64,000 nucleotides of DNA from Bacteroidetes bacterium 41-46 (GTDB lineage Bacteria; Bacteroidota; Bacteroidia; Bacteroidales; UBA932): the NCBI GenBank assembly GCA_001897515.1, contig MKTA01000006.1, positions 37,555-101,554 of the forward strand, written 5' to 3'. The notes under the pieces are model-generated. The model was not told the origin of the DNA. It ran no database searches and saw only the letters and a list, made by a program, of their open reading frames with translations. The position numbers and the translations under genes were made by a program. Positions 53,593-64,000 of this stretch are shown here, piece by piece (positions within the stretch are counted from its first letter, which is position 1; each line of letters begins with the position of its first letter).

Positions 53593-54732
53593 TTACATAA
53601 CGATTTCAAAACCAGATGATTCTGGAGATCCACCAATATCTGTTAGGTAGAAGCCATTTTGTGCGTATGTGCTTCCGTTTTGATCTGTATAGTATTTAGA
53701 TTCCCAATCATCCCACCAAATAGTTCCAGATGTTGCATATCCATATATATAGGCATTCCAAGCATCTTCTTGTGACCACTCACTAAAAGCATAATAATCA
53801 AGAGGAGTTCTAGATGGTGAATAATATCCACATTGTCCATTAACTTGTATTCGGCTGTATTGTCCGTATCCTCTGTATTCAGTAGATGTTCTACCAGATC
53901 CATCTGGATATTGATAATATCTTACTTGTCTGTAATATTGAACAGAATATGTTCCATCACAATCATAAGCATTAAGTGCTCCAGCAGCATTTGATACTTC
54001 ACCTGTGTTAGTTCAAGTAGTCCATCCCTTAACCCATCCACAAGATCCATCAATTCTTCTGCTTCTTGATGCTCCATTATAATAATCTGAATAAGTCACT
54101 TCTGGTTCATAATTCCAGTAATACTCATCTCTAAGTTTCTTATAATCTACATAGTAATAGTTACTTCCACAAGATCCATTTCAGTAAGTAGAACCATCCC
54201 AAATTGCATATCCAATAGATCCGAGATCCGTTTGAGTTCCACCTGCTTTTACAGTATTCCCATTATCATATTTATAGGTTATATTTCTAGTTCTGGTAAT
54301 TGAATCAGTATATGTCCAAGCACTAACACTTTGTACTCCATACTCATTTGCAGAAGTTCCAGATGGTGCACTTGTTACATATGGTTCATCTAATGATCAC
54401 TCATAAGTGCTTGTATAAGTTCTGTTTCTGTAAGCATTATTGTTGAAATAAGAATAACCAGACCATAAAAATTTCTGTTGAGCATACTCTGACTGTGTTA
54501 CAGGAGTTCCATAAACAACACTACCATATGTATTATTTTGATATTTCTCCTGTGTTCAAGGTGTAGCTGTTCTAGATCTATAATCATTTGAATAGCTCCA
54601 AGCAGAATAAGAAGTTCCACTTAATACTTCTACAACTGCTGGATAAATTAGTGTATAACCTAAATATATTTTTGAAACAGTTGTAGATCCCATAAAAGCA
54701 CCAACAACTGTATTGTTTCCAATCTTGTACAT
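53593..54732 (-). CDS. Aromatic-rich phage appendage protein, four TGA as Trp
   Basis: 379 residues in one frame from ATG 54732 to TAA 53593 when TGA is Trp. TGA codons lie at 54556, 54397, 54181 and 54013 (codons 59, 112, 184, 240). The N-terminus (MYKIGNNTVVGAFMGSTTVS) resembles short tail-protein repeats of Bacteroidetes phages. The rest is extremely rich in Tyr, Ser, Gly and Trp, with recurring motifs such as TYxW and GSCG, suggesting a repeated beta-rich adhesin or secreted lectin-like structure. Twelve TGG codons are also used. It starts 1 bp downstream of the upstream fibre gene's stop. Receptor binding is an inference. Confidence 0.8.
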
Positions 54733-54733
54733 A

Positions 54734-55531
54734 CTATCCTGTTATAAAATAAAGTGTATTACTGTCTTTAGTTCCAATAGCATTATATGCTGCTTGAGTT
54801 CCAGTCCAGATATGCTTACTATCAACTGTATTAGCATTACCTGCAGAAGAAGCATAGTTTACTGATTTATTAGCATCAGCAGTATTATCAACATTACCAA
54901 GTCCTACTTCAGATTTCGTATAAGATGGTTTTGTTGAAGCTTTAGCCCAAGCATAAACATCAGATGCAGGTAGTGAAGTTGGAAATGTTACCCAAGTTTT
55001 ATCACCTCTCCAATATTGAGATGTAGATCCAGCAGTAATTGGTGCTTCATAACTATGGGAGTGACTAGCTGCAGCAGCTCCTACTTCTGAGTATGTATAA
55101 GAAGGTTTTGTTGAAGCCTTAGCTCAACTATAAACATCAGAAGCAGGTAATGAAGTAGGGAAATCTGTTATATTAGCCTTTGTATGAGTGTGTGCTGTAG
55201 GAGTTCTTGCATTGGATAGCCTTGCATCATTCCCTTCACATACAGTACCAGCAGTAGAACCAAAATTCTTATTGAATGCTGTGTTTTTGGTAAATAATGG
55301 TTCTTTCCCTAGTAATGCAGCTTGTAGTCCATTAATATTTGCTATTTCATCTTGATATATAAGACTATTCCAAGCAGTTACTCCATCACCAATTTTCTTT
55401 CTCATTACTGAATTGTTACCAGAAAATACCAGTCCAATTTCACCTTTATTTAGAACTGGATTTGTACTGCTCCAATTTGAAGCAGTATCAATCCTTTGTT
55501 TCATTCTAGTATTTAATGTATTTGTTGCCAT
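54734..55531 (-). CDS. Phage tail fibre protein, one TGA as Trp
   Basis: 265 residues ending in TAG. The N-terminal domain has GDGVTAWNSLIYQ (TGG), the same fold as the next protein. A segment FPTSLPASDVY-x-WAKASTKPSYT-x-SEVG occurs twice: the first copy has TGA for Trp (55124-55126) and the second has TGG. The C-terminus (GTKDSNTLYFITG) is typical of fibre ends. Start overlaps the upstream stop as TAATG. Likely part of the receptor-binding fibre. Confidence 0.88.
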
Positions 55532-56907
55532 TATGCAGTACCTCCATTAAGTATTATTACATCTCCTGCAACATTAACTAAGTTAACTAGAGATAATGTT
55601 ACTGCTCCTGTTTTACCTGCAACACTTGTAACAGTATTTACTTGTGCACCATCAGCAATACCTGCTAGTTTGTTTTTTTCTGTTGTTGTATAGTCATTGG
55701 TTGATAGTCCTTTACCAGCAACAACACTTACTTTCCCTAGCTTTAAAGAGCTAATTGAAGCTTTCAAATTTGCAAAAGCTTGAAGCATTGTATTTGATGC
55801 AGTAATATCAGTATCACTTCCAGCTCCTAATCCAGCTAAAGAAAGATCCAAAATTCCAGACTGAATTACAGATAACATACTTCCATTTTTTGTGATTGTT
55901 ACACCATCACCAACAGTAACACCAGCTGATGAAAATTGTATCCAGTTTATATCTGTAGTTCCTATTGTTATTGCACCATCTGTTGAAATAACCCATCCTG
56001 TATCAGCATTAACAGTTCCCTGTTCAACAAAAACAAATGATGAAGGAGTTAATACATCATTAGATCTTGTCCAGCTAGAAGATGCAACCACATATATTCC
56101 ATTTTGTGATGCATAAGTTTGACTTTTTACAAGTACTCTATCTCCAGCTGCTAATTGAACTCCATCAATATTTAATAATCCACTTAGAGAGATACTACCA
56201 GTGGTTGCAACTTTTACAGATTGCTTAGGATCTAAACCCTGAGCAATATTATCAACATACTGCTTAGTTGCTGGGTGCAGATTTGCTGTAGGATCTCCTA
56301 ATAGAGTTAATTTTCCAGTTAGTGTAATATCTCCATTTATTGTTTTATTTCCTTCTGCTGGAATGAAATCTGAAGCGTGTTTTCCATCTAAAGTATCAGC
56401 ATCTCCTGTAATACTTGCTGCTAATTTCCCTTGTGAATTTGCTCTTATAAGTTTATAAGCAGTACCAGTATTTGCTACTTCAGTATTTAGAATGAAATCT
56501 GATGCATATTTACCTTGTAAAGTAGTAGCATCAATCTGTACAGCTCCACCAATTTTATCATTTAATTGTGCTTGAATTTTCCTTAAAGCTGTAATCAAAG
56601 TATCTGTTCCTAATACTGGAGCTGAAACATTAGGAGTAGCCCATCCATCTAGAGTTTTGTTCATTATAGCTGAACTTGAAACTAGAAGATCAATATCTTC
56701 TTCGGAATATGTTACATATGGTAAATCTTTTCAAGCTGTAACTCCATTCCCTATCTTAATTTTTACTCTGTTAGTACTAGTAAATTCTACACCAAATTCT
56801 CCTTTCCTTAGTACTCTATTTTTACCAGTTCCTACACCATCAACAGCTCATTCAGCAGTAGTACCTGTTCTATGTAGTATGTCTACATTTAATGCATTTG
56901 TTGCCAT
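55531..56907 (-). CDS. Phage tail fibre protein, two TGA as Trp
   Basis: 458 residues from ATG 56907. Under the standard code only the last 377 residues from an internal ATG (56664) would be called. TGA codons at 56848-56850 and 56731-56733 (codons 20 and 59) read as Trp. The second falls in GNGVTAWKDLPY, aligned with GDGVTAWNSLIY (TGG) of the downstream protein. Repeats such as GDADTLDGKHASDF and LHPATKQYVDNI are hallmarks of T4-type/lambda-type tail fibres. TAA stop. Confidence 0.9.
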
Positions 56908-56908
56908 A

Positions 56909-57220
56909 TTATGCTATGCCTCCATTTATTGTATTTATGTTATTATAATTATTTGTAAGCTTTTTATAGCTTACTAGTGATGAGTCAAAAGTATATATTT
57001 CTTCATCACCAGTTTCTTCATCTTTTACTATGTATAGAGTATTCTCTTTTCCTAGATTTGGTAAGTTTAATATAGAATTTGTCACAAACTCTATTCAACT
57101 GTTTCCAGAAGGAGTTGATCCACCTGTTGATGTACTACCACCAGCTGAAACACTACCACCAGAATGTATTTTGTACTTACTTCTAAATACTTTTGGTATG
57201 TTACTTATTTTAAATTCCAT
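56909..57220 (-). CDS. Small phage tail-associated protein, one TGA as Trp
   Basis: 103 residues from ATG 57220 to TAA 56909. It has a Gly/Ser/Thr-rich stretch (GGSVSAGGSTSTGG, residues 21-34) followed by SWIEFVTNSI, where Trp is TGA (57095-57097), and a C-terminus similar in tone to fibre linkers. No known domain. It is between the 712-residue tail protein and the fibre genes with 1-2 bp gaps, so it is likely an adaptor or minor tail component. Not detectable under the standard code. Confidence 0.72.
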
Positions 57221-57222
57221 AA

Positions 57223-59361
57223 CTATTTCTTTTCTACTAATTTCACTGTGTTCTTGTCATTAAAATAATCAATCTCCATAGTATCAACTATGAATGTTCC
57301 AGTAAGGATTCCAATGGTCAATAATGAGTATGGTTTAATGTCATTTTTTAGAGAGATATCTAATATTTTAGATGGTGTCGAATACTGATTTACATATTTT
57401 TGAATGATAGTTTTTTCAGGTGTTTGTGTAAGATTTAACGGTATGTTTTTTAAAGTGTATATGTAGTTACCATTAATAAGAAATACTGAACTATATGATC
57501 ATCCTTTACCTGTTTGTGTGCAGATCTTAAAATTCATTTCTTTTCCTTCTTTTACAAATTCCTCATTGATCACATTCTCATATATTGTATCTGTATCTGA
57601 AGATTCATCAGGATTAATGTATGGTCTGTATATTTTCATCTCTAATCCCTTTATTCAAACATTTTCTGCTCTTTTACTACCATTTACATAATCTGGAGAA
57701 TTTATAATAAATTCAATATCACCCATCAAGCCATCCTCTGATTTTATTGGTATAGCATAACCTACTGCATCAATTTCAAAACGGTAATCAACCGTATTGA
57801 TTACAGGAAACCACTTATTCAAATAACTTCTTGTATCTGTATTACTATTAGCAAAAGGAAGGAAGAAACCACCTCTTGTATAATTTGACCAACTAGTACC
57901 ATTCCAGTATTTATCTCCTACTTTTAGTAAACAAGATATAAATAGATCATTATATCCAAAGTTATCACCAGTAGGAGTGTAGTCAGGATCTATATATACA
58001 GCACCTTCTCTATCATCTCATAAAGCTTCAGCAGAAATAACTAAATAAGCAGTTTCTGAATATGTGCTACTAGGAATGTTTTCTGATTTTAGTTCAAACA
58101 CCTTTTCTGATCTACCGTCACTACCACCAGCTGGTAAATGCCTGTGGAGTAATATATAATCTTCAAAATTTAATTTAGGGATAATTTCATCTTTATTGTA
58201 ATTGACATATCTTACAATAGTTGCACCTATAGTGTCTTTAATAAATGGTTTTAGTATTGTTCCCTGTGTATTGAATAATTCTCTATTAAAAGCAGGTAAT
58301 TCTACTGGTTGCCAGTTTGTTTTATTATAATAATAACTTCTATACTTATTGTGAGTATAATATCTAGAGTAGTGATTTTTCTGATAAGTTCCTTTATCTC
58401 TGTTATAGTGGTTATATGTGCTTATTTCAGTTGAGTTCCAGACTTTTGTATAATTAGTCAAATCTTCAGTATTTCATATGTCTGGAAGCAATGAATTAAA
58501 GTTATACAATGAAGTAATTACAGATACTTTATTGAATACTTCATCAAGTGTTATAGTAGTTTCTGCACTTGTAAAATCAGATGCACTTATCACTTTAGTA
58601 TTTGTAATAGTTTCAATTGAAGTATAATGAGTGCTAAAATTATCAACAGTATGATAGATATAATACTTCCCAAATCCATTTTTAATAGCGTCATAATCTA
58701 GTATATAAATACTGTCTTTAAAAGCAATCATAGTATAACCCATATACTGTAATATTTCTTCCAGTACTTCCTTATATGTCATTGGTATTCCATCTTCATC
58801 AAAGAAATTTTGTTCAGAAATATACATCTTGTTTAATACGCACTCTGGATTTAAAGGATCATAATCACTTCTCTGGTTTGACATTATGATATGAAGTTTA
58901 GTATAATCACCAGCTGCTTTCTGAACAGCAGTATATACAACATTACCTAATGAAACTATTCCTTTTTTACCTTCTTCAACCGTTTCATATTTAAAGTAAT
59001 CTAATGAACTAAGTGCATCAACTGCATTAATTTCAATATTTTCATAGTATTTGTTGAAATCTTGACTATAAAGGTTTGGTTCAACATATCCAGATCATTC
59101 TAACTCAGTATTATTTCTAAACAACTGAATTTTTGTTCCTTGTGCTTCTGCACTATAAATATCAAATAGATAATTACTACTCACAATATTTAAAGATGCA
59201 GATGAAAGTTTTAATGGTTTGTAAATGGTGCTTTCTCCTTCATATTTTACTATGAAAGGATCAGCACCCATTGTTATTTCTGTTTCTCCAACTCCACCAG
59301 TATCAATTACAACTTTATATGGTATTTCATTTATGTTTTTAAAATGTCCTATGTATTTCAT
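57223..59361 (-). CDS. Large phage tail/baseplate protein, five TGA as Trp
   Basis: 712 residues from ATG 59361 to TAG 57223. Under the standard code it breaks into separate ORFs at five TGA codons (59095, 58474, 58018, 57655, 57499; codons 89, 296, 448, 569, 621). The N-terminal 130 residues (KLSSASLNIVSSNYLFDIYS, then EWSGYVEPNLYSQDF) resemble a distal-tail or baseplate domain found in Bacteroidetes prophages. Later parts are beta-rich with many Tyr, Asn and Asp. By order, directly after the tape measure, it may be the tail-tip hub. Specific activity unknown. Confidence 0.85.
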
Positions 59362-59362
59362 A

Positions 59363-62300
59363 TTACCTTACTTTTGATTTTTTCTTATCATAATTATTCA
59401 ATACTCCAACTAGTGTATCACCTTTAATTCTAAAAGTAACTTCACTACTTCCTGTTTTTTCATCAAGCTTTAATAAACTCTTTAACTTGTTCAAAGGAGC
59501 AATTACTTCTGGATTAGTTGATGCACCTGCATATTCTCCAACCATTCCTATAGTTGCACCACTTACAATACCACCATCAGCAAATTTTGGAACACTTGCA
59601 GCAATAATCATTGCTTCCATAGCAGCAATTTGTCCAGCAGCTAAAGCTACTCCAGCAAAAGGAATTGAAGCATATGCAGCAGCACTTTGTGCAGCCATTA
59701 ATCCACCATAAACACCTGCAGCAGTCTTTGCTAGTGCCATTTGAGCAATCATAATTGGTGCTTCTGCAGCAGCTGCTCCAGCTTTAGCAGTTGTAACTGT
59801 AGTTATTCCAGCTACTTCTGCTGATGTTGCTGCTGTTTGTGCAGTAGCTACAGCGGTTAAAGCTTCTACTTCTGTTGCACCTTTTGTAGCAATTACAGTT
59901 GTTTCTGCTTCTTTAGCTAAAGTAAGTTTGTTTGTTAGTTCTGTTAATGCTTGAATTCCATTTGCTACTGATGATATTGAATCAATTGTCTGAATAAGTG
60001 CATTAATTACAGCCATCACTTTTTCAAATCCAGATGCATCAATATCTTCAAAGGTTTCCTTTACATTATTAAATGCATCAACCAATCTTTCAACAGATGT
60101 AGCTACATCTTTGATACTACTAAATGCAGATTCATTAAGTTGTTCTTGGATACCCTTAATATCCTCTTGTACTTGTGCTAGTTTTAGAGCTTTTGAGAGA
60201 TCTTTTTCACCCTTAATAGCTACTTCTAATTCAAGTTTATAATTTGATAATCCAGATTCAACAGCCTTCTTTAATTCCTCTTTAAGTTTTTGAGCAATCT
60301 CTACTTCATCTTCCAGTCTTTGAGCAACTGACTTTTTATAGTCAAAGGTTTTATCTCTTGCTTCTGGTCTTATAGGGATATAAAGATCTTTAGCAAGGTC
60401 TTTTTCAAGCTTCTCTTGAAACTTATCAGTATCAACTTTGATTTCTGGATCTTCAATTTCAATTTCTAGATCTTTTAATCCCAGATTTTCTTCCATCAAA
60501 GTATAGAACAGTTCTTTGTACTTTCCTTCTACTTTATCCAGTATACCAATTTGTTTAAGGAATGAATCAGTTAATTTTAATACTTCATCATAGTATTCTT
60601 TTTGGGAGATAGCTCCATTCTTAATCTGATTATCTAGTTCCTTTCTTTCCTTTGCATACTTCTGTAAAATAATAATATCATTTTCTGAGCTTGATCCACC
60701 TGTATTATCACCTTCAATTCTTCTTTTTTCAAGCTCTCTAAATGCATTCTCAAATTCAGCTCCTTTATTTGCAAGAACTGCATCTAGTGCTGCAATCTCC
60801 TTCTTATATGCTTGAATGTCTTTAAGCTTTTGAGAAAAAGGATTATTAGGAGAAACTGATTCAAAAACTATTTCAGCAGTTGTTAAGCCAGAACTAGTTT
60901 TAGCAATCTCTGTATTTAGTTCTTCTTTTCTTGCTAAGATCCTAGTATATTCTTGTGCTTTAGCTCTAAGGATTGCTTCTTCTTTAATGAGTTTTAGTCT
61001 CTCATTAATTGCTGAATTTATAAGATCTTCACTCTTTAATTGTTCTGATGTATAGCCATTAACTTTATTAGTTGGAACACCTAACATTTCAAGTAATTGC
61101 TTTCTTTTAGCTATAGTTGTATTTATGTCTAAATACATTGTTCTGATAGCTTCTAATTTTGCTTTCTCTTGTATGTATCCAGCTCCACCAGCAGAATATG
61201 ATTTCTCTACTGTTTTAATGTTTCTTTGAGATTCAAATGGAATATTTCTTAACCTATTTGCTTCTTTTATTGCTTGAGCAATTTTTGTAATAAGGAATGT
61301 TAATCCTGCAACAGCAATAGTTATTCAGTTAGAAATTAAAAATGATTTTATGGATGCTCCAATTCTCTTAAAACCAGCTACTACTCTACTAGTTGCTATT
61401 TCTGTTCTACCAAGATTTTCTTCCATTTTAACTACATCTTCAATAGATTTACCAAAGGATATTCTTGCTTGTTCTTCAAGTAGGTTATATTTTGTAGCTA
61501 AAGTGTGTACTGCATCTGCTTGTTTCTTTGTAAGATTAGTTAGTTTGGTAAAATCATCACCAAGATTATCAGTTGTAACTATAGGTGAGCTGATTTTACT
61601 GTTGATACTATTGAATTTCTCTCTTAATCCACCATATTTATTAGTAAGTTGAGCTAAATCAAGATTGTGTTTTTGCACCATCTTACTAAACATTACTGAA
61701 CCAGACATTGCAATTGCACTTCAAATTCCAGCTGATATGTTTTTAATGTTATTTGCTACAACTTCAAAAGCTTTTGTAATCGTATTAATAACCCCAGACA
61801 TCAGTTTTTGCATTTTATCAGTAGCAAATAATTCTGTAATGGTGTTCCTCAATTTATTGATAGATCCTTCAATTGAATTTGGATTGAAATTCATTGTTTC
61901 AAGCTTCAACTGTTGTCCGAATAATGGAAGTACTTCAGATGCTACCAGCTTTCCTTTTTTCATCATATCATCAAGCTGAGCAGTTGTAATATTTAATGCT
62001 CTTGCCATTATCTGAATTGCACTAGGTAATCTTTCACCTAATTGACCTCTTAATTCCTCAGCAGTAATTTTTCCTTTTGACATCATCTGAGTAACAGCTA
62101 ACATTACTCCACTTGTTTCATCTGCTGAGAGATTAAAATAAGTTGATGATTGTGTTAATGCATCAAATACATTTTGAGTATCCTTCAAACTCATATTTGA
62201 TCCTCTTGCAGCAGCATAGAATTTTGCATAGTTACCAGTAAGACCTATTAACTCTTGATTATATTTTTTACTTTGTTCGTTTACAAACTTCAATGCATTA

Positions 62301-62545
62301 CTGTATGAATAGCTATCTCCTGTCACATTTTTAAGTGTTTGAGTAGCTTTAGCCATTCCTTTGACAGAAATCATTATTTGACTAGTAAAGTTCCCAATTC
62401 CAATAGCACCTGCTGCAAATGCCATACTGAGATTTCTTACCTGTAATTGAATACTTCTTAATGCTCCATTAGCTTTATTTGCTCCTTTAGTAAAACCTGT
62501 TGTTAATAGGTTTAATGCAACAGCAAATGATAATTGTTTTCCCAT
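59363..62545 (-). CDS. Phage tape measure protein, two TGA as Trp
   Basis: 1060 residues from ATG 62545 to TAA 59363. Split under the standard code into three ORFs by TGA at 61721-61723 and 61325-61327 (codons 275 and 407); all pieces share one frame. The N-terminal tape-measure domain is recognised by ITAEELRGQLGERLPSAIQIM, then come long coiled coils, a hydrophobic segment (WITIAVAGLTFLITKIAQAI) and Ala-rich stretches near the C-terminus, with PKFADGGIVSGATIGMVGE at the end as in many tape measures. Sets tail length. Confidence 0.93.
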
Positions 62546-62549
62546 ATTT

Positions 62550-63173
62550 TTATAGTTTAGCGTTGTCCAGTATTTCTTTTAATTTATCTGTGTATTCATC
62601 TGCTAATTCTTTTGAAGCTTTCTCAGATTCATTCTTCTCTCAGTTGAATAAGATCAGATCTTTTGGTGATTTTAACTTTTTACCTATATGTGGTAGGATA
62701 GTATAGTAACACCATAATCTATCTAGTTGTAATTTTTGTTGTCTGGTTGTATTATAGTGATCTACATATAATCCAATATCATCCAGTTGCATTTCATATT
62801 GGACTCATTTTATATCAAGTCCACAATTAGTAACTAAGATTGGTATGATCTTATAAATATATAGATCTGAATTTTCAGTTGAATTTGAACCTTCTTCTGT
62901 TGGTTCTTCTTTCTTGAAAAATTGCTTTTCAAGTTCTACTACTTTAAAAAATCGGTTCAATAGTTTCTCAGCAATTCTTTTATTACTTGACATTACTGAT
63001 TCAAATGCTTCATATGAATAATCAAAATCATCATTATTAGCATATAAACAAGAGTAGATTAATTGAGATAATTCCTTTAAGTCAGAATAATCTATTTTTA
63101 AAAATGGTATTGATGATAACTTTTCAAAATACACTATTGCTTTTATATTTAATTTTAGTTTATACTTTTCCAT
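62550..63173 (-). CDS. Phage tail protein, probable tail assembly chaperone, two TGA as Trp
   Basis: 207 residues from ATG 63173 to TAA 62550. The first 122 residues are helical with an acidic patch; after a TGA (62805-62807) the second part has VQYEMQLDDIGLYVDHYNTT and LFNWEKNE, the last Trp again TGA (62640-62642). LFPWE/LFNWE-type endings occur in tail assembly proteins lying before tape measure genes. Trp at RLWCYY is TGG. No slippery frameshift site was identified. Confidence 0.82.
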
Positions 63174-63188
63174 AGTGTTATAAATAAA

Positions 63189-63215
63189 AAGGGTAGGGTG
63201 CTTTTCCCTACCCTT
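63189..63215 (-). terminator. Terminator between tail tube and tail assembly genes
   Basis: A perfect 10-bp stem (AAGGGTAGGG, 63189-63198, with 63206-63215) and a 7-nt loop are followed on the minus strand by TTTATTTATAA. It lies just past the tail tube gene and may reduce expression of the next genes relative to the abundant tube protein. Confidence 0.85.
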
Positions 63216-63229
63216 ATTCTAAATAGAAA

Positions 63230-63667
63230 TTATGCTTCTGCTTTTGTTAAAGCACCTGTACCAGTCAGAGTAACTGACATAGTTGCAACTGCTCCGTTAT
63301 CAGCTTGAACACTTAATGAAGTGATAAGAGCTGAACCTGTAAAACTAGGTGTTCCAGCTGCATATGCTGCACCAACTTTTGCGAATTTTACTGTAACTGC
63401 TGTTCTTGCTTCCATAGCTTCAAATAAGTCTGCTACACTTTTTCCAGCAGTAGTAGCAAATGTTACTAATGAGTCACTAGATAAGGTTCAACCCATTTGA
63501 CCTACTAAGTAAGTCTTATAAGCACCTGACATTTTATTTGAAGTATCTATTGTGTCCATAGTCATTTCTAATGAACAAGTTGTTGCGTATCCAATTGGAT
63601 CTGCTCCGATAAAGATTAAGAGATCTTGTCCACGAACAAGATCAGTATCATTTGTAGTTATTGCCAT
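63230..63667 (-). CDS. Phage major tail tube protein, one TGA as Trp
   Basis: 145 residues from ATG 63667 to TAA 63230. An in-frame TGA (63488-63490, codon 60) lies in QMGWTLSSDSLVTF, the place where tail tube proteins of the TP901-1 type have a conserved Trp (xxWTxSxxxL). The front (GQDLLIFIGADPIGYATTCS) fits as well. Order tail completion, tube, assembly, tape measure is standard for siphovirus tails. Under the standard code only the last 61 residues appear. Confidence 0.88.
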
Positions 63668-63682
63668 AATATTTTATGTTTT

Positions 63683-63952
63683 TTAATCGATTTGAAATAA
63701 TAGTACTTGAATGTATTTGTTATCAACTGCTTCTTCTGTACTATCTATAAGTTTGATCTGGAAACCATCTTTAGTTCCCTCCAATTCTGCATCTATAAGT
63801 TCTGCTATCTCTTGTGATTCATCATAAGATTCTGAAACAACAGTAATATATACTTTACAGATTTCAGAGTGAACTCCGTATTTAGTATACTCTTTACTGT
63901 ATTCATCTCTTTGATAAACTATTAAAGTTCCTGTTGTTCCGATCGGTGCTAC
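63683..63952 (-). pseudogene. Phage tail completion protein (DUF3168-like), 5' end missing
   Basis: About 89 codons to TAA at 63683, ending KYIQVLLFQID. VAPIGTTGTLIVYQRDEYS and KVYITVVSESYDESQEIAELI are typical of the DUF3168/tail-completion family. The frame stays open to a TAA at 63986-63988, but no ATG, GTG or TTG start occurs there, and the match to the family stops at 63,952 where base composition changes. The 5' part has probably been cut off by an insertion, rearrangement or assembly join. Confidence 0.65.
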
Positions 63953-64000
63953 TGTCGGACCCCCTCTGAGTAGGACAGTGTCTCTTTAGACAAATTTCAA
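63953..64000. other. Foreign sequence at the window's right edge
   Basis: 48 bp that begin TGTCGGACCCCC and differ sharply from the AT-rich phage DNA; they include the palindrome TGTCT-N4-AGACA at 63980-63993. A terminal TG and a run of C soon after it resemble the ends of some IS3-family elements. No transposase reading frame is visible in so short a stretch, so identity stays open. Confidence 0.35.

Noticed and set aside
55892..56116. Plus-strand ORFs inside the phage tail genes
   Set aside because: They lie opposite long minus-strand genes with recognisable tail domains and have no features of their own.
50457..63667. In-frame TGAs as signs of a decayed prophage full of nonsense mutations
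   Set aside because: Only TGA, never TAA or TAG, interrupts the frames; no frameshifts are seen; the codons align with Trp in internal repeats and in conserved motifs such as NLEWLT.
50457..63667. TGA as selenocysteine
   Set aside because: Structural proteins with multiple TGAs, no hairpin of SECIS type after the codons, and direct TGA/TGG equivalence.

Overview
The window has two parts. Positions 1 to about 49,800 look like an ordinary Bacteroidales chromosome: moderate GC, no strong Shine-Dalgarno sites, several TAnnTTTG -7 promoter elements, the BatABCDE aerotolerance operon, an ExbB-ExbD-TonB operon, a GH92 mannosidase, dipeptidyl-peptidase III and many lipobox exports. Family or genus cannot be fixed from the sequence. 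From about 50,400 to 63,952 the sequence becomes AT-rich and carries tail genes of a siphovirus-like phage or prophage.

Host layout: an RluB-type pseudouridine synthase with a 33-bp repeat tract (1-1056); an ABC permease; exbB-exbD-tonB; pirin, GT51 transglycosylase, chromate transporter, GH92 and acyltransferase (4.4-11.5 kb); SDR, a racemase-SRPBCC fusion and DUF2007; MATE and a cytidylate-kinase-like gene; an ion channel and MscS pair; BFD; and a TspO/OMP/MscS/DUF4139 operon. A plus-strand operon (22.8-31.4 kb) encodes glutamate breakdown by the 3-methylaspartate route: B12-dependent glutamate mutase (GlmS, GlmL, GlmE), methylaspartate ammonia-lyase and a two-subunit fumarase-type hydratase suited to mesaconate, with an AtuA-like protein, a DUF4387 protein and a P-loop protein between them. 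TruA, the MoxR/DUF58/Bat operon, an M28 peptidase, a YfcC carrier, an S41 peptidase, thiol peroxidase, DUF454, an alanine/glycine symporter and DPP III follow.

The main discovery is in the phage part. Read with the standard code it looks like broken ORFs with gaps. Read with TGA as tryptophan it resolves into a compact tail module: HNH endonuclease, small membrane protein, three fibre or appendage proteins, a small tail protein, a 712-residue tail protein, a 1060-residue tape measure, a 207-residue tail protein and a tail tube protein. I count 22 in-frame TGA codons in ten genes. No phage gene ends in TGA; all end in TAA or TAG. The tryptophan assignment has internal support: two duplicated segments carry TGA in one copy and TGG in the other at the same position. 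Three genes at 51.2-53.3 kb, including a ParB-like gene, contain no TGA and so read the same in both codes. No suppressor tRNA was found, so the decoder must lie outside the window.

The host-phage boundary lies near a DUF486-family gene cut after 52 codons and followed by a complete, diverged copy. At the far end the last phage gene loses its 5' end at about 63,952 where unrelated sequence begins. Integration, later insertion and misassembly all remain possible at these edges.
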